Positions 1-5,654 of a stretch of DNA of 5,654 nt are shown one piece after another. This DNA comes from Fervidobacterium sp. GTDB taxonomy: Bacteria; Thermotogota; Thermotogae; Thermotogales; Fervidobacteriaceae. Numbering within the stretch: the stretch's first letter is position 1; every line of letters starts with the position of its first letter. The translations under genes and the position numbers were made by a program. The stretch spans positions 1-5,654 of the forward strand of contig DPIB01000095.1 of assembly GCA_003522805.1 (NCBI GenBank), read 5' to 3'. The notes under the pieces were generated by a model. That model had not been told where the DNA came from. It saw nothing but the letters and a program-made list of their open reading frames with translations, and ran no database searches.

Positions 1-40
1 AATAAATCAGGAGGCGTGATATCACGCCTCCTGATGTTAT
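1..40 (-). terminator. Probable intrinsic terminator of the ffh-lepB operon
   Basis: Positions 6-35 are a perfect palindrome with 15-base arms and no spacer. As RNA it would fold into a GC-rich stem of about 13 pairs (core GGAGGCGTG/CACGCCTCC) closed by an ATAT loop. Read on the minus strand, the stem starts about 73 bases after the lepB stop and is followed by TTTATT at the window edge, which fits a rho-independent terminator with a short, imperfect U tract. On the plus strand the stem is followed by an A/T-rich but not T-rich stretch, so it could also serve a convergent gene to the left, less clearly. The fold is seen in the sequence; the terminator role is inferred. Confidence 0.75.
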
Positions 41-108
41 ATATATGAGCATGTAGCTGTCAATATAGTATTTCAATACTCACCGCACATTTACTTAGAT
101 GCATTTAT

Positions 109-1062
109 TCACTGCACTGTAGCAGGTTTAAGAAGTGGTTGAATTGGCCCAAAATTTGCAAATGGCCATATTCTCAATATAGGTCTACCTATAATTCCAC
201 TCTCTGGTACAAACCCAAAGTACCTGCTATCTAAGCTTTCTGTGGAATTGTCTCCCATGAAGAAACAAAATCCTTTTGGTACCTTTATGTACACTTGGCC
301 ATTTTCAGTCCAGACATAGTCTGAAATGTTTATATTCTGTGGCTTGAGATATTTCTCTACAAAAACGGAATAATCTATACCGTAAGGAACTGGATCTAAA
401 CCGCCTAAGATACTGAATACCGTATTTGCAAGCTCGTTTCCTTCCTTTTGAGCTAACGTAAAGAGGTAAGCACGGTATTTGTTCTTATCACTCTTCAAAG
501 CTGATGCTTCAATTAAATACTCCCAGAGTTTTGGATATTTGAATACTCCGCCAAGTTCGTAATTTATAGATGCCAGATGTTCAGGGATGGCACCATTTAC
601 AAAAAGTTTGTAGTTGCCATCAACCTGTTTTAGAGTTAGTACATCTCCTTCTTTTCCAACTAATCTTTTAACGTACTTCACGGACCCCTTAAATTGACTC
701 GATGTAAACATATCCATGAACTTGTCAAATGCTCTCAGCATCTGTTGCGCTCTCTCATCTGGAAAAGGTGTGTAAAATACAACAATCTCACCTATTTGTG
801 GTTCACGAGCAGAATAGGTTATTTTTTCTACAAAGAGACGATCCCCTACGTTGATCGTGGGGACCATAGAAGGCGTAGGCACAAGCATGGTTTCAAAAAC
901 ATAGAGTCTTATGATGGTTGCTGCGATAAAGGCATAAATAAGGGTCACTATAGTTTCTTTCACCAGGCTTTTCCCTTTACTTTGATTCACTGGTGTCTTT
1001 GATTTTTGGGCATTACTTTGCTTGCTTTGACTGCTTTTGCTTTGCTGACTTTTGGTAGCCAT
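109..1062 (-). CDS. lepB: Signal peptidase I (leader peptidase)
   Basis: Membrane-bound serine protease with a Ser/Lys dyad that removes signal peptides from exported proteins on the outer face of the cytoplasmic membrane. Residues 1-34 are a charged Lys/Ser/Gln-rich leader, followed by one membrane segment at about 36-57. The nucleophile is Ser65 in PTPSM (box B), then GDRLFVEK (box C). The general-base lysine is Lys132 in [11 protein letters not shown] (box D), and box E is [12 protein letters not shown] at 269-280. Between boxes D and E lies an insert of roughly 100 residues, longer than in compact Gram-positive enzymes, like the extra domain of larger signal peptidases. The ATG has AAGGAG seven bases upstream, inside rplS, which supports this start and a 50-base overlap with rplS. 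It is the last gene of the operon and all catalytic residues are present. Confidence 0.96.
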   Translation of the reverse strand: MATKSQQSKSSQSKQSNAQKSKTPVNQSKGKSLVKETIVTLIYAFIAATIIRLYVFETMLVPTPSMVPTINVGDRLFVEKITYSAREPQIGEIVVFYTPFPDERAQQMLRAFDKFMDMFTSSQFKGSVKYVKRLVGKEGDVLTLKQVDGNYKLFVNGAIPEHLASINYELGGVFKYPKLWEYLIEASALKSDKNKYRAYLFTLAQKEGNELANTVFSILGGLDPVPYGIDYSVFVEKYLKPQNINISDYVWTENGQVYIKVPKGFCFFMGDNSTESLDSRYFGFVPESGIIGRPILRIWPFANFGPIQPLLKPATVQ

Positions 1063-1408
1063 TACTTCTCTCCTTGATTTTTACCTTACCCTTCACATCT
1101 CTTAGATAATAGAGTTTTGCCCTTCTAACTCTTCCGTGCCTTACAATCTCTATTCTATCTATGGTTGGTGCATAAAGCGGGAATATCCTTTCTACACCTA
1201 TACCTCCAGATGCAATTCTTCTTACTGTAAATGTTTTGCTAACACCAGATCCTCTAATAGATATGACAATGCCTTCGTATACTTGTATTCTTTCCTTATC
1301 TCCTTCTTTAACCTTGACGTGGACCTTAACGGTGTCACCAGGTCTAAAGTCTGGTACTTCCTTGAGTTGTGTCTTTTCCATGATTCTGACAATGTTGTCC
1401 ATACTCAT
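1013..1408 (-). CDS. rplS: 50S ribosomal protein L19
   Basis: Structural protein of the large ribosomal subunit, located near the 30S-50S interface. The 131-residue product has the family core: [18 protein letters not shown], then [34 protein letters not shown], and the end of the core around [20 protein letters not shown]. Bacterial L19 is usually about 115 residues. Here a Lys/Gln/Ser/Ala-rich tail of about 17 residues follows, and it is encoded in the stretch shared with lepB. The ATG at 1406-1408 has GGAGG seven bases upstream, better spaced than for the second ATG two codons later. A 74-base gap separates it from the methyltransferase gene upstream. I saw no convincing promoter there, so it is probably read from the main transcript. 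Confidence 0.97.
   Translation of the reverse strand: MSMDNIVRIMEKTQLKEVPDFRPGDTVKVHVKVKEGDKERIQVYEGIVISIRGSGVSKTFTVRRIASGGIGVERIFPLYAPTIDRIEIVRHGRVRRAKLYYLRDVKGKVKIKERSNGYQKSAKQKQSKQAK
1070..1075 (-). promoter_or_regulatory. lepB: lepB ribosome binding site inside rplS
   Basis: AAGGAG lies seven bases before the lepB ATG and within the coding sequence of the L19 tail. It decides the lepB start: the upstream start forces a 50-base overlap with rplS, and the good spacing makes this start credible. Ribosomes translating the end of rplS would pass over this site, so the two genes may be translationally linked. That link is inference. Confidence 0.8.
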
Positions 1409-1482
1409 ATGTATACCTCCCTTTCATTGTTTTGACATATTCACAAAAAGCTAACAAATCTGCAGGAAGAGAAAGAATAGGG

Positions 1483-2827
<1,345 letters not shown>

Positions 2828-2834
2828 TATATCG

Positions 2835-3368
2835 TCACTCCAACCACTCTGGAACCTTGACTATAACTCTTTTTGCTTCCTTATCAATGCTTAGAACATA
2901 TCTCTCAATAACTGGGATAAGTATTTCGGACTTTTTGTTCTTTACAACAATTACATCGTTGTTTCCAGTCTCGATGATATCTCTTACTACACCTATGGAG
3001 TTATTCGCTTCATCAAAAACTTCGCAGTCTATGAGTTCGAAAAAGTAGTATTCACCATCTAACGATTTTGGGAAAAAGTTCTTCGACACATATATGATAA
3101 AGCCCTTTAATCTTTCAGCTTCCGATATTGTATCTATTCCCGCTAGATGAATTATAAAATGATCGTTAGCCCGCCTGACTTTTTCGAATTGTACTGCTAC
3201 GTACTTTTTTTGCTCTTCGTTGTAGGCTATCGCTTCTGTCAAACTACTTACAAGATTAGACAGATTTGAAAAGAGATAGAGTTTCAAATCACCATTTAGC
3301 CCATGGGTATTGCTCAAAACTCCAAACGGCACATAGCCCTGAAGTAATTCTTCAAGACTTTTCATCAT
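2835..3368 (-). CDS. rimM: 16S rRNA processing / 30S maturation factor RimM
   Basis: RimM binds ribosomal protein S19 and helps assemble the head of the 30S subunit. The product is 177 residues, normal for the family. The N-terminal beta-barrel domain shows GVLSNTHGLNGDLKLY at about 16-31, and AERLKGFIIYV appears near 84-94. The PRC-barrel half follows with GEYYFFELIDCEVF at about 105-118, then IGVVRDIIETGNNDVIVV and ILIPVIERYVLSID. The ATG overlaps the khpA stop as ATGA, and a second ATG follows at once. AAGGTGAT precedes it, nearly the same leader as at ffh. The stop lies seven bases before the trmD GTG and forms part of its ribosome binding site. RimM next to S16 and TrmD is the classic bacterial arrangement. 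Confidence 0.96.
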   Translation of the reverse strand: MMKSLEELLQGYVPFGVLSNTHGLNGDLKLYLFSNLSNLVSSLTEAIAYNEEQKKYVAVQFEKVRRANDHFIIHLAGIDTISEAERLKGFIIYVSKNFFPKSLDGEYYFFELIDCEVFDEANNSIGVVRDIIETGNNDVIVVKNKKSEILIPVIERYVLSIDKEAKRVIVKVPEWLE

Positions 3369-3589
3369 CTTATCACCTTCAGAACAAAGTCGGAATCATC
3401 GGAAATGCTTGACAAAAGGATCTTGATAGACTTGATCGTTCTTCCATCCTTACCAATAATTTGGCCCACATCATCTGGATGGACTGATATGTCAAAAACC
3501 TTCTTTCCGCCCTCTTCATATTCAACTACAACAACGTCATCTGGATGTTTTGCTATGGATTTGAGGACGTACTCAAGGAACTCTTTCAC
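3365..3589 (-). CDS. khpA: KH-domain RNA-binding protein KhpA
   Basis: Small 74-residue protein made of a single KH domain, of the type encoded between rpsP and rimM in many bacteria (formerly YlqC). The diagnostic GXXG loop is in VGQIIGKDGRTIKSIK at about 41-56, preceded by the acidic strand DDVVVVEYEEGG. Members bind RNA; in some Firmicutes KhpA pairs with KhpB and affects cell division and elongation, but no khpB is visible here. The start is GTG at 3587-3589, two bases after the rpsP stop, with GGAGG seven bases upstream inside the rpsP end. Its TGA overlaps the rimM ATG by four bases. The identity of the family is clear, while the cellular role in this organism is inferred only from context. 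Confidence 0.93.
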   Translation of the reverse strand: MKEFLEYVLKSIAKHPDDVVVVEYEEGGKKVFDISVHPDDVGQIIGKDGRTIKSIKILLSSISDDSDFVLKVIR

Positions 3590-3591
3590 GT

Positions 3592-3867
3592 TTATGCCTC
3601 CTTCTTACCTTTTAGTGCTTCAAGTTTCTCGTTTAAGCCAGACTTCTCAAGTAACCTTAAAACTGTCTCACTCGGCTGTGCACCTTTAAGTATCCACTCA
3701 GCTGCCTTGTCTACATCGACTTTGACCTCGTAGGGTTGTTTCAATGGATTGTAATAACCCAAACTTTCGATGTAAGCACCATCTCTCTTTTTCCTTTGAT
3801 CGACTACGACAATCCTGTAAAAAGGTTGTTTCTTCTTTCCCATACGTGTGAGTCTAATCCTAACCAC
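3592..3867 (-). CDS. rpsP: 30S ribosomal protein S16
   Basis: Small-subunit protein that binds 16S rRNA early in assembly of the 30S body. The 91-residue product starts [20 protein letters not shown] and continues with [15 protein letters not shown], the standard S16 signature. It ends in a basic KGKKEA tail. I chose GTG at 3865-3867. An in-frame GTG three codons upstream (3874-3876) would add residues that S16 lacks and overlaps the GGAGG itself, so it cannot be used with that site. From the chosen GTG the spacing to GGAGG (3876-3880) is eight bases. It follows ffh by 37 bases and precedes khpA by two. RimM, which acts in 30S maturation along with S16, is encoded two genes downstream. Confidence 0.96.
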   Translation of the reverse strand: MVRIRLTRMGKKKQPFYRIVVVDQRKKRDGAYIESLGYYNPLKQPYEVKVDVDKAAEWILKGAQPSETVLRLLEKSGLNEKLEALKGKKEA

Positions 3868-3875
3868 TAAGAACA

Positions 3876-3880
3876 CCTCC
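3876..3880 (-). promoter_or_regulatory. rpsP: rpsP ribosome binding site
   Basis: GGAGG followed by eight bases and then GTG at 3865-3867. This site decides the S16 start: the upstream in-frame GTG shares its first base with the motif, so it could not be served by it. The predicted protein then begins exactly as S16 proteins do. Confidence 0.85.
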
Positions 3881-3904
3881 TAATTATTTAGGGTAATTTC
3901 TGAA

Positions 3905-5209
3905 TTAGAATTTCAATCCTCTCAAGGCAAATGGTACTTTTCCTTTTTTGAACATCTTCATGAGTTTTTTCATTTCTTCGTACGATTTGAGCAATTTGTT
4001 TATGTCTTGGACTGTTGTCCCACTTCCAAGAGCTATTCTCTTTTTCCTACTAGCGTTTATTATATCGGGGTTATTCCTTTCTTGCGGTGTCATAGAGTTT
4101 ATTATGGCTTCCACCCTTTTCAGTTCCTTCTCACTTGTATTAATATCTATCTGTGGTGCTCCCGGGAGGGCTTCTAAGATTTTATCCATGCCAAGTTTCT
4201 TGATCTCCCTTATTTGCTCCTTAAAATCTTCCAGTGTGAATTCAGCCTTGATAAATTTTTCTCCCATTTTTTGCATCTTTTCTTGATCCAATTCTTTTTC
4301 TACCTTATCTATCAACGAAAGTACATCACCCAGTCCAAGAATTCTATTTGCCATCCTATCAGGATAGAATTCATCGAAATCATCTATCTTCTCGCCAACT
4401 CCAACAAATTTGATGGGCTTACCAGTTATGTGCCTTATTGTGAGAATGACACCACCGCGTGAATCTCCATCAAGCTTTGTGACAACGAAACCTGTTACAC
4501 CAAGTCTATCGTTGAAAACCTTGCCTGAGTTAACAGCATCTTGACCTGCCATTGCATCAACGGTCAGGAGAATCTCATCTGGATTGACAAGCTCCTTTAT
4601 CCTTTCGAGTTCTTTCATCATCTCATCGTCTATGTGTAAACGTCCTGCTGTGTCAAGTATGACAACATCGTATCCACTATCTTTTACAGCCTTCATGGCT
4701 TCTTCAACAATCTTTATGGCATTATTCCTATCACCAGCTATGACAGGAACGCCTATTTTCTTACCCAAAGTCTCAAGCTGATCAATTGCAGCAGGTCTAT
4801 AAATGTCTGCCGCAACTAAGATAGGATGTTTGCCTTGCCTTTTCAGGTAATTTGCAATTTTGGCAGCACTCGTTGTTTTGCCAGTACCTTGCAGTCCAAC
4901 CATCATCACGTAGGCAGGCATGTGAATTAATTTAAACGGTTCTTTCTCGCCTAATAACGTAATCATTTCATCTCTAATTATCTTAATGAACATTTGGTCA
5001 GGTGTTAAAGACTTCAACACTTCTTCTCCTAATGCTCTCTTTTTCACATTTTCAACAAATTCTTTTACAACCTTATAATTGACATCAGCTGCTAGAAGGG
5101 AGGTTTTGACTATTTGTATGGCTTCTTCTATGTTCTTTTCACTTATTTTCCCTTTTCCAGAGAGTATCTTGAATGCACCCGACAACTTATCCCGAAGCCC
5201 TTCGAACAT
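3905..5209 (-). CDS. ffh: Signal recognition particle GTPase Ffh (SRP54)
   Basis: Protein part of the signal recognition particle. It binds 4.5S/SRP RNA and hydrophobic signal sequences on nascent chains and docks with FtsY through paired GTPases. The 434 residues have the usual layout: N-terminal helical bundle at about 1-90, then the G domain with GLQGTGKTT (105-113), the insertion-box region AADIYRPAA (133-141), DTAGR (186-190), TKLDGD (244-249) and GVGEKIDD (270-277). The M domain follows from about 300. Its RNA-binding helix-turn-helix is SRKKRIALGSGTTVQDINKL at 387-406, and the following KLMKMFKKGK stretch is rich in Met and Lys. The ATG is preceded by GAGGTGATAAG, an excellent ribosome binding site. 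This is the first gene of the operon and has its own promoter upstream. No key residue is missing. Confidence 0.98.
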   Translation of the reverse strand: MFEGLRDKLSGAFKILSGKGKISEKNIEEAIQIVKTSLLAADVNYKVVKEFVENVKKRALGEEVLKSLTPDQMFIKIIRDEMITLLGEKEPFKLIHMPAYVMMVGLQGTGKTTSAAKIANYLKRQGKHPILVAADIYRPAAIDQLETLGKKIGVPVIAGDRNNAIKIVEEAMKAVKDSGYDVVILDTAGRLHIDDEMMKELERIKELVNPDEILLTVDAMAGQDAVNSGKVFNDRLGVTGFVVTKLDGDSRGGVILTIRHITGKPIKFVGVGEKIDDFDEFYPDRMANRILGLGDVLSLIDKVEKELDQEKMQKMGEKFIKAEFTLEDFKEQIREIKKLGMDKILEALPGAPQIDINTSEKELKRVEAIINSMTPQERNNPDIINASRKKRIALGSGTTVQDINKLLKSYEEMKKLMKMFKKGKVPFALRGLKF

Positions 5210-5242
5210 CTTATCACCTCACCATTGATTTTCACTTGTTAT

Positions 5243-5270
5243 ATCATACTATATCTATATAGAAAATCAA
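5243..5270 (-). promoter_or_regulatory. Probable sigma-A promoter of the ffh operon
   Basis: On the minus strand a -35 box TTGATT (5265-5270) is followed by a 16-base spacer and a -10 box TATGAT (5243-5248). Transcription would begin near 5236, giving a leader of about 25-30 bases ending in the GAGGTGAT ribosome binding site of ffh. The local sequence is very A/T-rich, so an alternative -10 (TATAGT, a few bases upstream) is possible. No other promoter of this quality was seen between here and lepB. Confidence 0.7.
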
Positions 5271-5334
5271 TTAAATCACAGAGAACGATGAAACGATTGA
5301 GAAAAGGATATGTTATAGTTGAATTACAATATTG

Positions 5335-5357
5335 ATGTGGGTTAACTTAATCCACAT
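5335..5357. repeat. 23-base near-perfect palindrome, operator-like
   Basis: ATGTGGGTTAA and TTAATCCACAT flank a single central C. All 11 pairs of the arms match except one, which would be a G-T pair in RNA. The one-base centre favours a binding site for a dimeric protein over a terminator hairpin, and no T tract follows on either strand. It sits about 65 bases upstream of the ffh -35 box and about 135 bases before the plus-strand promoter, so it could control either or belong to an element boundary. No regulator is recognisable in the window. Confidence 0.6.
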
Positions 5358-5365
5358 AGTAAACG

Positions 5366-5470
5366 TTACATAAGAGAAACATAAGTTCTCAATTCCCTGT
5401 TGTATGCGTTTCCTCTACTCTCCATCCATGTTTCTATTGCAGTTTGTCCAAAAGCGAAAGTAGCAAGCAC
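5366..5470 (-). pseudogene. Short protein-like remnant, origin unknown
   Basis: This frame is open between a TGA at 5477-5479 and the TAA at 5366-5368. From a GTG it reads about 34 residues, including ATFAFGQTAIETWMESRG and NRELRTYV. The composition looks like real protein rather than random A/T-rich translation, with no low-complexity bias. It has no evident ribosome binding site and no extension upstream in frame. It may be a leftover of a transposase-like or other gene broken by rearrangement; I do not recognise the family. It could equally be chance. Confidence 0.3.
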
Positions 5471-5491
5471 TCGAAATCAGAAAGTGATAGC

Positions 5492-5518
5492 TTGATTTTG
5501 ACTTTATGGTGATATAAT
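5492..5518 (+). promoter_or_regulatory. Strong plus-strand promoter with extended -10
   Basis: TTGATT (5492-5497) is followed by a 15-base spacer and the consensus TATAAT (5513-5518), preceded by TG at 5510-5511 so that the box reads TGATATAAT, an extended -10. The slightly short spacer is compensated by the extended motif. Transcription would start near 5525 and run rightward, away from ffh, into the hairpin-rich stretch. It is divergent from the ffh promoter. Confidence 0.65.
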
Positions 5519-5524
5519 AAGATT

Positions 5525-5654
5525 CATCAATATAATGGGCAAGGATACTCCAACTTCCAAGCGGTAGCCTAAGTTGGAGAGGAATTGCATCAACTGATAC
5601 ATCTGGCGCACATTAGTGCGGACAAGTAAACTGATGAGCCTGATGGCTCTACAG
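5525..5654 (+). ncRNA. Candidate structured RNA, running off the window
   Basis: Downstream of the plus-strand promoter there are three perfect hairpins in about 110 bases. Stem 1 is CTCCAACTT (5548-5556) with AAGTTGGAG (5571-5579) around a 14-base loop. Stem 2 is CGCAC-ATTA-GTGCG (5607-5620). Stem 3 is GAGCC-TGAT-GGCTC (5636-5649), extended by CTG/CAG across a 2x2 internal loop to the window end. GCATCA (5587-5592) can also pair with the TGATG-containing stretch after 5632. The only plus-strand reading from the first ATG (5535) stops after ten codons. This looks like a structured leader, riboswitch or element-associated RNA such as the HEARO/omega-RNA type, but I cannot assign a family. It has no tmRNA, RNase P or SRP RNA hallmarks that I recognise. 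The 3' end lies outside the window. Confidence 0.5.

Noticed and set aside
67..80. Small inverted repeat AGTATT-TC-AATACT after lepB
   Set aside because: The arms are only six bases, A/T-rich, with a two-base loop and no T tract. The strong palindrome at 6-35 explains termination better.
1409..1482. Possible internal promoter before rplS
   Set aside because: TTGTTA and TATGTC can be found on the minus strand but with about 12 bases between them, too short, and neither is close enough to consensus.
3868..3876. Upstream GTG start for rpsP adding three residues
   Set aside because: This GTG overlaps the GGAGG motif that must serve as ribosome binding site, and S16 proteins begin at the next GTG with MVRIRLTR.
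3948..4286. Plus-strand open frames inside ffh, such as 112 codons here, and similar ones across the operon
   Set aside because: They lie antisense to strongly conserved genes, have Ser/Phe/Leu-rich shadow composition, and lack ribosome binding sites.
5374..5390. GAGAA/TTCTC inverted repeat upstream of ffh
   Set aside because: Five-base arms in A/T-rich DNA are expected by chance, and it overlaps the protein-like fragment without a flanking T run.
5504..5653. Open minus-strand frame of about 49 residues across the hairpin region
   Set aside because: It has no ribosome binding site before its internal ATGs and no recognisable motif, and its DNA is dominated by exact inverted repeats that fit a plus-strand RNA better. 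It could be the tail of a gene outside the window, but I cannot support that.

Overview
The window carries one tightly packed minus-strand operon from a low-GC thermophile, most likely a member of the Thermotogales (a Fervidobacterium-like genome is my best guess, from memory of protein style and gene order, not from a search). Read in transcription order, right to left, the genes are ffh, rpsP, khpA (KH-domain protein), rimM, trmD, a SPOUT-fold RNA methyltransferase of the TM1570/COG4752 type, rplS and lepB. This matches the order I remember for Thermotoga maritima TM1565 onward. Most junctions are a few bases apart or overlapping, and nearly every start has a clear Shine-Dalgarno sequence, so translation is probably coupled.

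Functionally the cluster combines co-translational export (Ffh at the front, signal peptidase I at the end), 30S assembly (S16 with its maturation factor RimM), tRNA m1G37 formation (TrmD), 50S structure (L19) and two RNA-binding or RNA-modifying proteins of less certain role. A sigma-A-type promoter lies just upstream of ffh. A perfect 30-base palindrome followed by a short T-rich tract, past lepB, is the likely terminator at the left edge.

Three things stand out. First, trmD is interrupted at codon 69 by an in-frame TAG between two T runs, and the same frame continues as normal TrmD after the stop. This could be a disabled gene, a recoding site or a sequence error. Second, rplS and lepB overlap by 50 bases, and that DNA encodes a Lys/Gln/Ser-rich tail in one frame and a Lys/Gln/Ser-rich leader in the other.

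Third, the right 445 bases (5210-5654) hold no intact gene. They contain the ffh promoter, a 23-base near-perfect palindrome, a short stop-bounded protein-like remnant, and a strong plus-strand promoter. That promoter reads into a run of perfect hairpins that looks like a structured RNA leaving the window. The RNA could be a leader or riboswitch, or the guide-type RNA of a mobile element; I cannot identify its family from sequence alone.
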